Made by a program: the position numbers and the translations under genes. A stretch of 64,000 bases of DNA from Perognathus longimembris pacificus (taxonomy: Eukaryota; Chordata; Mammalia; Rodentia; Heteromyidae), in NCBI RefSeq assembly GCF_023159225.1, contig NC_063172.1, forward strand, positions 41,111,832-41,175,831. Reading direction: 5' to 3'. The notes under the pieces were generated by a model. The model worked only from the letters and a program-made list of their open reading frames with translations. It ran no database searches and had not been told where the DNA came from. This document shows positions 46,401 through 57,556 of this stretch, piece by piece (within the stretch, counting starts at the first letter, position 1; each line of letters begins with the position of its first letter).

Positions 46401-47669
46401 TTAGGACAATTTTACTTCGAAATTTCTTATCTAGAAATGTATTCTTGATTTCCAAAGCCTTTTTACTAACCTCTGCTTTAACACTAACACTTTAGCTTTT
46501 ATCTGCTTTGAAAAAACTCTGAAGCTTACAAGCTTTCTGAAACCAGGTGCCACCCTGTGCCTCCAGGCTGCTTGATTTAAAAGAGCCTCTTTTTTTTTTT
46601 CCTTCAGTTCCAGTTACAGCATGTCATGAAGACCTTTGAACTCAAATGACATTTTTTCCTTAATGCAAAATTACAATTACAAAATTAGAAATACTTATCC
46701 ATTCAGCTTTCCAATACATTAGTGAGAAATGTTAGCCCATTTTGCCATTTCTTCCTACATACAGAGAGTTAATGAGAGTTTACTTCTATTCCCATTAGTT
46801 TAATATATATCCTTTAAAATCCAAGTTCCAAAAATAGCACAGGAATTGAATCACATCAGATAAATAAACTTTTTAACCATTTAAAAAACTTTTCCAATTC
46901 TTAGTGCCTCTCAAGGGGCAGTTTTAGAAATTTCAGGCAAATCATTCATTTTTACCACCAAAGTTCACCTGAAAACAAAAGAGACAAAATAAAGGCCTCC
47001 ACTGGCCTGTCCTACCAAAAGGCCTATCTTCATCCTACTCCTCAGAGCTTGATGAACTGTCTTGGTGCTGGCTTGTCCTCTTCCACCATCAATGGATGCC
47101 CCCTTATGGCTGTACCACCACGTGGATTCCCTCCAGGGCCTGTGCCTCCACGTGGGCTGGCTAAGCACCTTTGCCAGATCATCCCTCACTCCTGTGGATA
47201 GGCACACATGCCCGTCCTAGGTTTTTTCTTTCCTGTCCTATTGGTCTTTAACTGAAAAACCCAAGCAGTTTTTGTTTTGTTTTGTTTTTTTAACAGTGAT
47301 AAAACTTTACCTCCAAATTCCTGACACTTAGCTCTGATTTTCTAATTAAACATTTTTAAACTATAGTTTCTCTTTAAAACAATGCAATAATCCTTTAAAG
47401 CATTTGGTAACACCCAAACTTGATGACCATTTGAATTGAAACTTAAACTCAATTAATTTTACATCATACTAACAGCCTTCAACTCACATGCACACACATA
47501 CATATTCAAAAGATCTTAAAGAGCACAAAATACACCATAAACAATATACTAATTTATAAACTGACGGCGCCAACAAAGACAGGACAAGATAACAAGAGAG
47601 GTTATGCAGGTTTGACACAAAAGAGACTGCCAGACTCACAAACAACACAGAGAAGAAAGCACTGCAGGG
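43411..47669 (-). other. non-coding interior of the inner element
   Basis: On the minus strand it follows the same order as 4473-7948 and the outer interior. This forms an inverted repeat with 40837-42982 and with 49020-50100. The SINE fragment is at about 45960-46160. An A17 run lies at 45554-45570. Confidence 0.7.
45960..46160 (-). repeat. B1-Geo type SINE fragment inside the inner element
   Basis: Reverse complement of the 42565-42770 fragment, including the GGCTGGCTTCGAACTGCAG block (antisense of the B1 part) near 46125. Confidence 0.7.
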
Positions 47670-48207
47670 TCACTCCCCACTGCCTGCACATGGCTTGGGC
47701 TGGCCCTGTGTTCTCCCCTGTCGGCCGCTGTGGGTCAGGACTCGGGACTGACGCATCCATGTCCTGGGCTGCCAACACTGGTGAGTTGACTGCACAGGAC
47801 CCTCTGGAGTGGAGGGCACAGCTGAAACATTTTCCTCATGGTCCTCCTCTTGTAGAATAAACTGGGGTGGGGAGTATGGAGGGGGAAACATTTCCTCCTC
47901 TGTGCTTTCTCCCTGGAGGACAGGTGGGTACAATTTCTTCTCTTCCTTCTTGGTTTCTGTCTTGTCTGGATGGCCCGAACGAGGGGTGCAGATTAGGCAT
48001 TGCAAAGTCCTGATGTTACCTATGTCAATGCTCCCCTTGGGTGGCCAATTAGCTCCCTCAAAGGTGGGCCATTCTGACGTGCACAAGGTGATCCACTTTT
48101 CCTTCTTAGGAACCTTGGTTCTAAGCTGTCTCTTTACCCTCCCACTAGTGAGCTAGGATCAAGTCTAGGGGGCTAGATGGAGTTCCCCAAGATAGAACGG
48201 TACCCAT
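47670..48207 (-). pseudogene. gag: gag remnant of the inner element (matrix/p12-like), broken
   Basis: Gag forms the virus-like particle. The start ATG at 48207-48205 is followed by Gly (MGTVLS), fitting N-myristoylation, but the frame stops after 20 codons at 48145. A second frame, 48086-47670 (138 codons), carries the matrix marker WPTF, then GHPDK, and a proline-rich stretch with FPPPYSPP. PPPY is the late-domain motif by which gammaretroviral p12 recruits NEDD4-type ligases. No capsid or nucleocapsid follows. Broken, and the best-preserved gag in the window. Confidence 0.75.
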
Positions 48208-48560
48208 AGCTCTGATCAGATATTCAGTCCAAAAGGCTATAAAAAACAAAACATTAATACAAAAGGAGGAAAACACATAGGCCTGAGTAAAAGAGAAGCT
48301 ACGAGTTGGAGATCCCCCAAGAAGGAGTGGACCCAAGTTCAAGGCGTGGTTCCAGGGGTCCCCCTTCAAGGGTGGAGAGTCTGGGGCATCCCCAAGTCTC
48401 TACAGGACACGTCTGCTTCAACGACCCCTTCAAGAAATACAAGTCGAAATGGCCATCCTTAAGAAGGAAGCAACACAGACAGACAAATGACAGGACAAGA
48501 CAAATCAATATGCTGTTTTCTTACATTCGGAGTCTGGGGTATTGGGGGGTCTCTGGGGCT

Positions 48561-48578
48561 ATCCCGGACAAGCCCCCA
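48561..48578 (-). promoter_or_regulatory. primer binding site of the inner element, tRNA-Pro type
   Basis: The minus strand reads TGGGGGCTTGTCCGGGAT, identical to the outer element's site, two bases inside the LTR. Confidence 0.88.
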
Positions 48579-48580
48579 AC

Positions 48581-49019
48581 TATTATGCCCAAGATGCAAG
48601 AAGACCACCAAGAAGACCAACGAGAGCCAGTCATTCTGAAATGCAAAAACAAAGCTTTATTCAGGTGAGCTGCAGATCGTGCCTCGTCCTACCCACCGAC
48701 ACAGCGGAGCTTAGGAGGAAGGCCCCGAGCTGAGATTTCACAGAGCTTATAAAAGGCAAAAAACCAAGTTACAGCAATCAGGTGTTCAAGCAAGATTAGG
48801 ATACAGGTACAAATTTGATTGGCTCAGGGCTGAAGGCATTCCTGGGCGGTTAGAGTTAAGCATTCCAGGTGGTTAGAGTTAAGCAGGGAGTTTCCTGACC
48901 GGCTGGACCCTAATAAGCTTGTCCTGGTACCTGGGATAATTGTTGGCCTGGTTTTCTCAAAGTTTAAACAGACAACAACACGGGGGCTGCCTAAAAATTG
49001 AGTATACTTTAACTCTTCA
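48581..49019 (-). repeat. 5' LTR of the inner element
   Basis: On the minus strand it starts TGAAGAGTTAAAG and ends GGGCATAATA, so the terminal CA has become TA. It is 23 bp longer than its partner. TTATAAAAG at 48748-48756 (plus) marks the TATA region and TTTATT at 48657-48662 the polyadenylation signal. Confidence 0.88.
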
Positions 49020-50100
49020 GTAGTGGGTAGTAAAGCTAAGTTTGTTAAATGGGGGTAGTTTAAAAATCCCAACCCCCTGCATCTACTCAAAATCCTGACT
49101 GGCAGTGAAAATTTTAAGCTGATACATCTGTTCAGGAAAGAAAACTGGTGAATCTGAGATCTTGTTCTTATTGAGAATTAAGACCTGCAAAGGTAGTTTA
49201 GGCATTGTTAAATCATCAGCTTCCAGATCCAGAGAGGGAAATGCTTTTACAAACCAGAGTGCTAAAAGACTACCATGTTATATCCCAAGAAGAGGTTTGT
49301 GCAGTTGTTAAAAGGTTAGCTATTTACTCCAGTTTGGAGTAAAGTTCCTAGTAACATCTAGTCCTGACAACCCCTTGGTAAAGTAGACTAAGGTTATAGG
49401 TTCCTGGCTCGGTAAGGTCAATGCCCCTGAGTCAGCCTGAAGAAGTTACACAGGATGGATGATCCCCGCCCATCAGCTCCCCCTTCAAGATCTAGGAACC
49501 AGAGTCATTTTAAAATAATAATCCTAGCCTTATTAGAAATATTTGATTACTGAAAGTTATTGCCCGGGAAAAATTATGGCCAAAAGTAAGGATTGTCAAT
49601 TGTCACAGGATGTTAAGTAAGAATTGTCAATTGTCACAGAATGTTCAAGTAGCTGATGGTCTGAGTAAGTAGAAGAGGGCATGAATGGGGATAAAGAAAG
49701 TCTTTAGAAAGAGAATTGGGGAAGATAAGTGATTCCCTTTAGATTAGAAAAAGGAAGACATTCCCTAGAAAGTTTGAGTATGTAGAAAACGATATCAGTA
49801 TGTCTTAAAATTAGAACTTATGAGTAAAGTTTGTATGTAATCAAATTGGCTATAATATAAATATGGTCAGAATTGGGGCTTCAGTGTGAAACTATGTTTA
49901 TCTGTACCTGCATCTGCAGGTGTAAGGTACTTGTGTGATGTCATCTAAATGTAAACCAGAAAGATCTCATGTGAATATCTGTAACTGCTTGATTCCCCCA
50001 CTGAAATGGTCTTGCAAAGTAGGTGAAGCTTGGACCAACCCCTAGACCGACAAGCCATTGAAATGGACAGAAGGGATCCATGACTGGCTCCCAAGGTACC
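49020..50100 (+). other. non-coding interior of the outer element, right part
   Basis: Resumes with GTAGTGGGTAGTAAAGC exactly where 42982 broke off and aligns with 6479-7060. From about 49575 it carries two copies of AAGNATTGTCAATTGTCACA. These are followed by sequence that matches, in reverse, 43650-44040 of the inner element. Confidence 0.75.
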
Positions 50101-50102
50101 TA

Positions 50103-50117
50103 AGAGAAGGGGGAAAA
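50103..50117 (+). promoter_or_regulatory. polypurine tract of the outer element
   Basis: AGAGAAGGGGGAAAA, immediately before the 3' LTR. Confidence 0.85.
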
Positions 50118-50698
50118 TGTAGAGCCAGATCCCATTCTGTACGTGACTGAACTCACAGAAAGTCCTACCCCCCCAACCCTCGCTTCCTGGTAAAGACCAT
50201 ATCCAACCATTAGTTATGAGTGGAATTTTCAGTATCTAATAATGAGTGTGATTTCCAGTATTTGTGAGATTTCCATATCCAATTGTGAGTGCAATTTTTA
50301 ATATCTAATCAAAACCCTGCAGCTGTGCACACATCCCCCCTTGCTACACCCCTATGGCTTAACCAATCAATTTTAAATGTGTTGGTCCCTTGATCTGACC
50401 AATGACCCTTTCCAGATTCCTTCCCCCCACCAAATGCGCCAAACTTGCTTTAGGATTATTTTTTAAATTTTCCTGTGGTGTGTGTTGATTTGTTAAAAGA
50501 TGCTATGATGTATGCTAAGTCCCTGCCTTCCCCCAAAAATGTATAAAACAGCTGTGACCCCGAGGATCAGGGCCTCTTGCTTCACCAGGCAGCTGAGTGC
50601 AGGGAGGACTGAGCTAGCTTGAAATAAATGCCCTTTTGCTGCTTGCATTGGTCTTGGTCTCTGGAGGTCTTTCAGGGGATCCGAACTTGAGCATTTCA
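50118..50698 (+). repeat. 3' LTR of the outer element
   Basis: Begins TGTAGAGCCAGATCCC and ends GAGCATTTCA. TATAAAA is at 50542-50548 and AATAAA at 50623-50628. Followed by the CTTG duplication (50699-50702). Confidence 0.92.
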
Positions 50699-50708
50699 CT
50701 TGAAATTC

Positions 50709-50988
50709 ATGAATTGAGACTGTTAGCATTTCCCTAGCCTCAGGTCCTCAGCTCCTCCCACTAGCCCCCACATCCACCCATACCTAATGAGCCACTCCTA
50801 CTCACTACCTAACTACTTCCCCTTTACCCCCAGAGAGAGAAGCTGCCACCTGGGTAAGGTGCAGACACCATTTAGCTCCCTCTCCTGTGGGAACTATGGC
50901 CCCACTAATAAACCTCCTTTTGAACCTTCTCCTGCCTGTGATTATCTCCCCATGGTCCTCTGGGATGGCTGGGACCTGTCCTTTCAAG
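50709..50988 (+). repeat. possible LTR fragment of another family
   Basis: Much richer in C than its surroundings. ACTAATAAACCTCCTTTTGA looks like a polyadenylation signal with R-U5, and the block ends CTGTCCTTTCA, like an LTR terminus. The start may be TGAGACTGTT. No partner LTR was found nearby. Confidence 0.35.
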
Positions 50989-50990
50989 AG

Positions 50991-52499
50991 ACTATGATCA
51001 GAAATTTTGTAAGGATGATACTTGTTAGAAAATAAGTTTACTCAGTATGCTGTGCAAACAAAAAAGACCACGCTATGGACAAAAACTACATTGTTATATT
51101 GCTTTCTTGGGGAAATAACATGTACTCCTCACAAGAGCTGAGCATAAATACACAGGTAAGTATTATTACCTATACCAGAAGAATTGGTAGTGCTCAGTAG
51201 CAACCTGAAAGAATGTATCTGCCTGGGAGTTTAGGGAAGGTAATATTATTATCATAACTGGGAGAATGGCTCCAATTTTATGATATGTACAATTGTGTGA
51301 AGCATTTACTATGCAGGATAAAGGTACCAGAGGCACACATATTTAAATTGGTATTAGAGAAATGTCCAGTGGTAAGATATGATCAAAGATGTTTGTAAGG
51401 ATGGTGTGTCTGTGAGTGTTGGTATAGGAAGCTTCAGAGTGTAAGAATAGATATTAAAGTGGCCAAGAATGATATTACTTTGTTGGTCATGCTAAGACAT
51501 TCAATTTGATAGTGTAAGCCTTGTGGGAGAGGTATAAATCAAAGCTATTAGAATACAACCATTGTATTTTTATACTGCATTGACAATGGAAAACATACAT
51601 TAAAGGAGAAAACTACTTAGAATGATATATTATCTCAGGTGAGAAAAAATACGACCTAGAGCAACATAAAAATTTGAATATTAGCTCAAAATTAAAGATT
51701 AGTGAAATCAGTGGTAATATACACCTATTAGTGTACAATATTTACATATTCACATATTACATATTTCAGACAATTTTATGTTTCTTGTTTTCCTAAGAGT
51801 TTTGTTTGTATCAATTGTTTTTGAAACTTAGGAATATGATATAGATGCAAATACAGATATTGATAAATAAATAGAGATGAGACCTCTTCTTTTGTAATGA
51901 GAAAACTGATGGATGAGTTTCTATGGGTAGTAAATAGTAAAATCAGAATTCAATTGATTCTGGTTTTCGGCAGAGTGATTGTTCCTTCTCATAAAAGATA
52001 ATGCTGGAAAAACTACGCACAAAAGAGAGAAAAAGTGGTAACCGTGCTAAATGCAATATTAGGATTGGATGCACACATTCATTTTTCAGACCGCTTGGGG
52101 TACCATAAAGTGTCGTGCAATAAATTAGAAAAGCCCAGTTTAATACCATAGAATGGCATGTATACTAGAAATTATGAATCTCGAAAGGATCATAAAATCC
52201 TGAGCTACAAGGAATGCTAAACTGTAATATATAGTCTATCCTTTTCTTCTACTAAGATTGACTGGACATAATGTCCTGTAAGAGATGGATATAATCTACG
52301 TGTTCTGAACCTGGGATTCTGAACTTTGAGAAAGGACTTAGTCACTGAGTACTGCTACCACCTCCTGAGAGGATCATCAGGAATTAAGAGGCTAGAGAAT
52401 TCACATCACAATGGTGAAGTGATATTGTAATCTCAAGGGTTCCAAACCTTCCTCTTCCTTATTACTTTTTCAAAGTTAAGGCTGTAATCATAATGATTT
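50991..52499. other. unrecognised AT-rich sequence
   Basis: No gene or recognisable repeat. Confidence 0.4.
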
Positions 52500-52580
52500 C
52501 ATTTTCTTTATTGTCAAAGTGAAGTACAGAGGGGTTAGTTTCATACATGAGGCAGTGAGTACATTTCTTATCTGATGATT
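52500..52580 (-). mobile_element. L1 3'-terminal fragment
   Basis: TTTATTGTCAAAGTGAAGTA, GAGGGGTTAGTTTCATACAT and GGCAGTGAGTACATTTCTT match the first 75 bases of the L1 at 26915. Confidence 0.7.
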
Positions 52581-53395
52581 ACATTTCTTCTAGAAATTAT
52601 AGCATATTCCTTTGCTATGTTGAGAATGAGAAAAGAGAGAGGTAAGAAAAGAGAGGCATCTAGGAGAGAGCATCTACTTCTTGTCAACAGATTGTGATTG
52701 CTAAAGATCCTGGTCTATGTCATATCACAATCTGCATCCTGAAGTATCACTTTAGGGCTGCAAGCTCTTTTGTAAGGAAAAATTATGGACTTTTGTTCCT
52801 GCCTAGGTTGTAACATAGAAATTTTAAACATGTACATTTCTATTTCAAGTAGTAATATTTTCATACTGCTAGCTAAATATAAATGTGCCTTAGTGTAACT
52901 TGAGGAAGTCAATTGTGCTCCAGTGAAAAGGATTACTGAACCTGCTTTGGGTTGCTTTTTTATTTGCAAATTGACTCTATGTATGCTTTGACTTGTGTCA
53001 TTTAAGAGCACTTGTATGATTATGTTGGCTGTTTAAAGCTATGGAAAATGTATGGGCTGAATTTTCACTGGTAATTCCCCTGAAGATGTGTTATTATAAT
53101 AAGTTAAATTATTTCTCAGTCAACTAACCAGATTTTTCACCTAATTAAAGCATCCTGTGGTGTGACTCTTCAACTCTGTAATGGCCTCAATCTAACATTT
53201 AATATAATCATGTAAATGTTAGCAATTATTGTTGTCAAATGAAAAAAGCCTCAGCATATAGCATTATATAAAATACAATTCGTAGAAGTGATTACCTAAG
53301 TTTTAGATATTTTAATAAGTGACACATGTAAGCATATTACTGTTATCATCTTAATTGCCATCTCATACTGGTAATATTTTGAATTTTCTCCGTAC

Positions 53396-53396
<1 letters not shown>
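52581..53396. other. unrecognised AT-rich sequence
   Basis: A 98-codon minus-strand frame (52715-53011) has no motif and no paralog; probably chance. Confidence 0.4.

Positions 53397-53446
<50 letters not shown>
53397..53446. repeat. (TG)n microsatellite
   Basis: 25 uninterrupted TG units. Confidence 0.97.
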
Positions 53447-53447
<1 letters not shown>

Positions 53448-53554
53448 TTACAAAGCACAAAAATAAAATCTAAGCTGGACAATGAGGCCATTAATACACT
53501 CTGGTAATCGAAAAATAACATTGATATGAACAGTAATAATTAAATGATAGTGAT

Positions 53555-53775
53555 TGTTTCTTGAGCATCTGCTCCAAATCAGCCATCCTCCTAGATTTAA
53601 ATTCAGATAATCTCCTTCAATACCACAGCACACATACTCCATGTGGTAAGGAACACTGTAAAACTTGTTTTACAGATGAATGATGGAGAATAGAGGTTGT
53701 TTCATTTTTGTAAGGATGCACACAAAGTGATGAAGCTAAGACACCATCTGAATCTGTCACCATGCTTTCAAAGTG
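53555..53775 (+). repeat. MIR-type SINE remnant
   Basis: TCTTGAGCATCTGCTCCAAA at the start, then TGTTTTACAGATGAATGATG and AAGGATGCACACAAAGTGAT, then ATCTGAATCTGTCACC. This follows the order of a MIR element. Confidence 0.6.
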
Positions 53776-53894
53776 ATATCATTTAATGTTTATAAGGTCT
53801 TTAATCTCACTAATTCCTATGTGAATAGAAGACAATGCTAAAATAGCTGCTATTATAGATTACTTACCTATTCCTTATAAAAGACATCCTGTGC

Positions 53895-54170
53895 TTACAG
53901 ACACACAAATTAATATAGTTAAAATTCCACATGATACAATTCAATATAAATATTCAATATTATGCAATCAAAATATTCATGATGATTTTCAAAGAATGAG
54001 AAAGATCAATTATAAAATTCGTGTGGAAATACAAAAGACCCTGAATAGTCAAATAACTCTTGAATATATAGATAAAAGCAAGAGAAATAATATTATTTAA
54101 TTTCAATATATTTCATTATGTCATGACAAATATATTGCTGACTATAAATCTGTAATCCATAATCTATACC
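53895..54170 (+). mobile_element. ancient L1 ORF2 fragment
   Basis: AAAATTCGTGTGGAAATACA, then AAGACCCTGAATAGTC and AATAACTCTTGAATATA. This matches the old L1 block 'AAATTCATATGGAA...', in sense orientation and highly diverged. Confidence 0.5.
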
Positions 54171-56339
54171 TGATTCCAAAGTTATAATATGATTCAACCA
54201 ATATCTAAGACAATCTGGTGAAAAGTTTTTTTTTGTTTGTTTGTTTTTTTACCTAGAGGTTTACTGTTAAAACATCAACAACATCTTCAAAACACATTGC
54301 TCTCAGTACACGATTCACATTTATTTAGCCTTTGCATCTATAAGGGTTAGATGCTCTCAGAATAGATGAGCTTCAGTTTGAGAAACATTGTCTAGCACAA
54401 TAATTACAAAGTACATTTGATAAATAAATGATAAACAAGGAGGCAAAATGTTAATTTCCTTACTATCACCCAACATAATTCTCCTACTACCATTTTTATT
54501 CACACCTATACCTTCCCAGCTAACGTCTCTGTGAACACTTTTAAGTCATTTAAGTTTTGGCTGTGCTGCAGTTTTTCAGTGTATTATGATACTTAGCTTA
54601 TGCCAATCAAAACTTAGTTTATTTATTTGCTATAACTGAAACTCTAGTCAGAAATTTGTCTTCCATACAAGAGGGAAGAATTAGTGGGAGTAAATTTTTT
54701 TTTATCAACTTTAATCACCAAAATCTAAAAGAGTTTTTCTACAGAATCTTAGGGTAAAATAGATTAGGAAATGACATATTTTCCAGATCCCAAAAAGAAA
54801 ATAAATAAGTAAACATAGTTTCAATAAGTAGTAAGTTACAGGTGATATCAGTACCCATTTAAAGCATAAAGATGAAAACAATTTGTGGTTATAAGTTTTA
54901 TGACTCAATGTGCAGAAATGCCTTCTTATAAATTGAATAGTAATAGTTTACCATATCTTTAATTCATTAATAATAAAACTATTCCCTTTCATATATATCA
55001 TAATAAACCATGCTGCAGTAAGTTAATGCTTATGAATTATTTTAAAATAAAATTTTTCATAATTAAATAAGCAATATTGACATCTTTGCTCCTTTTAGTT
55101 ACTATCAGCCATTCTCGCACATTTGTATTATTTATGACAACCCAGGTTTTCTAAATCTATATTCTTGCTTGCACATTGCCTTGCTTTACCTTTAAGAAAA
55201 CAATGAAAACAACAGTGACAAGAGTGTGGAAGCAGAGGAAGTGATGAACATATTTTGGATATCAAGTACTATGACATCCTTATTGGCTCTGCAACTTGTA
55301 ATTTACATTTTTTTATTCATCTTTCCTTCAAGGAGAAAGCAATTTAGAAGGGGGTGACAGACAAGTTAACAGATAATTACTAGACATTGTGATACGTGCT
55401 TTCATAGAGAGAAGCAATTTGATACGCTATTTAGTTTGGCGAATTGTGCTCACATACATCAGACTATCTGATGCTCAGGTGTCACTGTAAGAAAGCTACT
55501 TCTTGCCCTTGAGATCTTCATTATACAGCTGAAAGAACCTGAACTATAAGCATAAGTTAATTTCCCAGAAATCTCACAATGACAACAAAACGGTATTTAA
55601 TATTTCAACTAGGTTTTCTAAATTTTAACTCTGTGGCTAATTCCGTGAATATGTCTGTATTGGTAAATACTCAATTACTAGGGATTTTATGTTTATAATC
55701 AGTGACTTTGCTATATGACTACAATTTAGGGGCTGGGGGGAACCAAGTCTACATTAGAAAAGGTCATCTTCAGGAAAGAAAGAAAACAACAGACAAGTAT
55801 TATTTTGTCAATGGGTAATTGACACTAAAATGATCTTGGCTGAATACTGTTTTAAATGAAATGAATAAGAAATAGGCATACATTTAGGGAAGATTTTAAA
55901 TAATGCACTTCTGTGTGAACATGATATATTTATTTTATGTAGGTCAAGAACAAAAAAAAAGTTTTAGAGCTTAGCCTTTATGACTATCTGTAGAAAAAGA
56001 TTTCAAAATGACCCAATAAAATTATAGATCTACTATAATTATCTATAAAGCTTTCAAGTAAATACTCAGTTGAGAGAAATGTAATAGAAAAAATTTTAAT
56101 TGGCATAAAATTGATCTCAACTTTATAGAAGAATAGTTCTTTTCAATGGTTACAATTCTTCCAAATACAGAAAAAAAAAGTCTCAACAAAATACTGTTTA
56201 GTAACTTTTCTGTTGCCAATCTAACAATTTTAGGCTCTAATACTTTTTAAAATTGTGGACTGGTTGTAATGCTGGGAATCAGAGCCAAGGCTATTTTAAG
56301 TTTTTAAATATTTATTTGTTTGTTTTGTTTATTTAGTTA
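54171..56339. other. unrecognised AT-rich sequence
   Basis: Contains T-rich sequence at 54224-54248. A piece at about 55340-55420 (GACAAGTTAACAGATAATTA, TGTGATACGTGCTTTCATAG) resembles an old interspersed repeat that I cannot name. No gene found. Confidence 0.35.
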
Positions 56340-56590
56340 GTTAGCTTGTATAGGAGCTTGAACTCAGGGCCTGGGCACTATGTCTTGACTTTAAGGTCAG
56401 GACTGGTATTCTACCACTTGAGTCACAGATGTATTTCCAGATTTTTGCTGGATAATTGGAGATAACCTTCTACGACTCTTCTGCCCAGGTTTGCTTCAGC
56501 AAAAGCTCCTCCAACCATCTCTGTCTCTTAGTTGCCCAGCCTCCCAGCAAATTCTGACCCTTAGCAACACTCCCAACTTGCTGTACATCT
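56340..56590 (-). repeat. B1-Geo type dimeric SINE, old
   Basis: GCTTGAACTCAGGGCCTGGG, CTACCACTTGAGTCACAGAT and TGGATAATTGGAGATAACC follow the antisense Geo unit and linker. The B1 part beyond 56490 is poorly preserved. Confidence 0.55.
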
Positions 56591-57104
56591 TTGAGGGAGG
56601 TGAGAAAATTTAGTTACCAGATTTCTATATACCTACTAGATTTTATTGACTAGCTTTTAGAAATTTAAGATATTTTAATTTGATAAAATTTCTATAAATT
56701 GAATAAGTTTGGAAATCTTTGTAGCAATGAAAATTATAGAAACTGCTATGAATTGGGGAAAATTCTATTAACAGTGAACAATGGATTGTCTGGTGAACAA
56801 TAAACAGAAAAAGAGCCCAAAGAAAGATATTTTTTGCTCAAAACAGTTCAAGTGGGTGACTTTGGAATTTTGGTCATAAAAGAGAATGTCAAAAGAAAGG
56901 GAGGTGTGGACAAATACTTATAATCTCTTGCAAATTGTACTGCCGTTAATTAATCACTTCTGGACACAAAGTTATGTTCTGACAAGATGATTACTCTAGA
57001 TTTTTGTATTTTTATTTCCATTGTATTGTATTAGTTTCTTACCTCATAGTTAAATGATTAAAACATATTGTGTTTACTTTTGTTTCTCATAGTTTTGTAT
57101 GTCC
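56591..57104. other. unrecognised AT-rich sequence
   Basis: Nothing recognised. Confidence 0.4.
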
Positions 57105-57324
57105 GTCCTGAGGCATGAACTCAGGACAGGGGTCCTGTCCCTGAGCTTTTACTGATCAAAGATAGTGCTCTATCACCTGAGCCATAGCTCCTCTCTTGAC
57201 TACTCAGTGGTTAATTGGAGATAACAATCTCACAGACTTCTGCTTAGGCTGGTGTTGGATCACAGACCTCAGAGCTCAGCCTTCTGAACTGCTAGGATTA
57301 TAGGCAAGAGCCACTAGTGCCCAG
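57105..57324 (-). repeat. B1-Geo type dimeric SINE
   Basis: GGCATGAACTCAGGACAGGG, TCTATCACCTGAGCCATAGC, GGTTAATTGGAGATAAC, then CTGCTAGGATTATAGGCAAG: antisense Geo unit, linker, B1-like unit. A younger IDL-Geo is inserted directly beside it. Confidence 0.65.
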
Positions 57325-57336
57325 CTACATTTGTAC

Positions 57337-57544
57337 CTTTTTTTTTTTTTTTTCCATTCCTGGGCCTTGAACTCAAGGCCTGAGCACTGTCCCTGGCTTC
57401 CTTTTGCTCAAGGCTAGCATTCAGCCACTTGAGCCACAGCGCCACTTCTGGCTGTTTTCTACATATGTGGTGCGGAGGAATCGAAACTAGGGGTTCATGT
57501 ATACAAGGCAAGCACTCTTGCCACTAGGCCATATTCCCAGCCCC
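57337..57544 (-). mobile_element. IDL-Geo SINE
   Basis: Complete minus-strand dimer with T16 tail. CTACATTTGTAC is repeated exactly at 57325-57336 and 57545-57556. Confidence 0.93.
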
Positions 57545-57556
57545 CTACATTTGTAC

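Larger units (their letters stand above)
42983..49019 (-). mobile_element. inner LTR element (gammaretrovirus-like) nested in the outer one, opposite orientation
   Basis: Complete minus-strand element of 6037 bp: 5' LTR at the right end (48581-49019), primer site 48561-48578, leader, gag remnant (47670-48207), non-coding interior, polypurine tract 43399-43410, 3' LTR at the left end (42983-43398). Its interior is homologous to the outer element and to the 3341 copy, but its LTRs are different. A G16 run at 43612-43627 lies near its 3' end. No pol or env was recognised. Confidence 0.92.
39155..50698 (+). mobile_element. outer LTR element (gammaretrovirus-like, non-autonomous) split by an inner one
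   Basis: Paired LTRs of 583 and 581 bp, both TG...CA, a tRNA-Pro-type primer site, a leader, a stub of gag, a non-coding interior, a polypurine tract and a 4-bp target duplication. Total length is 11544 bp; without the inner element (6037 bp plus its 4-bp duplication) it was 5503 bp. That is close to the size inferred for the parent of the retroposed copy at 3341. No pol or env was found. The two LTRs differ at scattered sites and indels, so the insertion is not recent. Confidence 0.93.
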
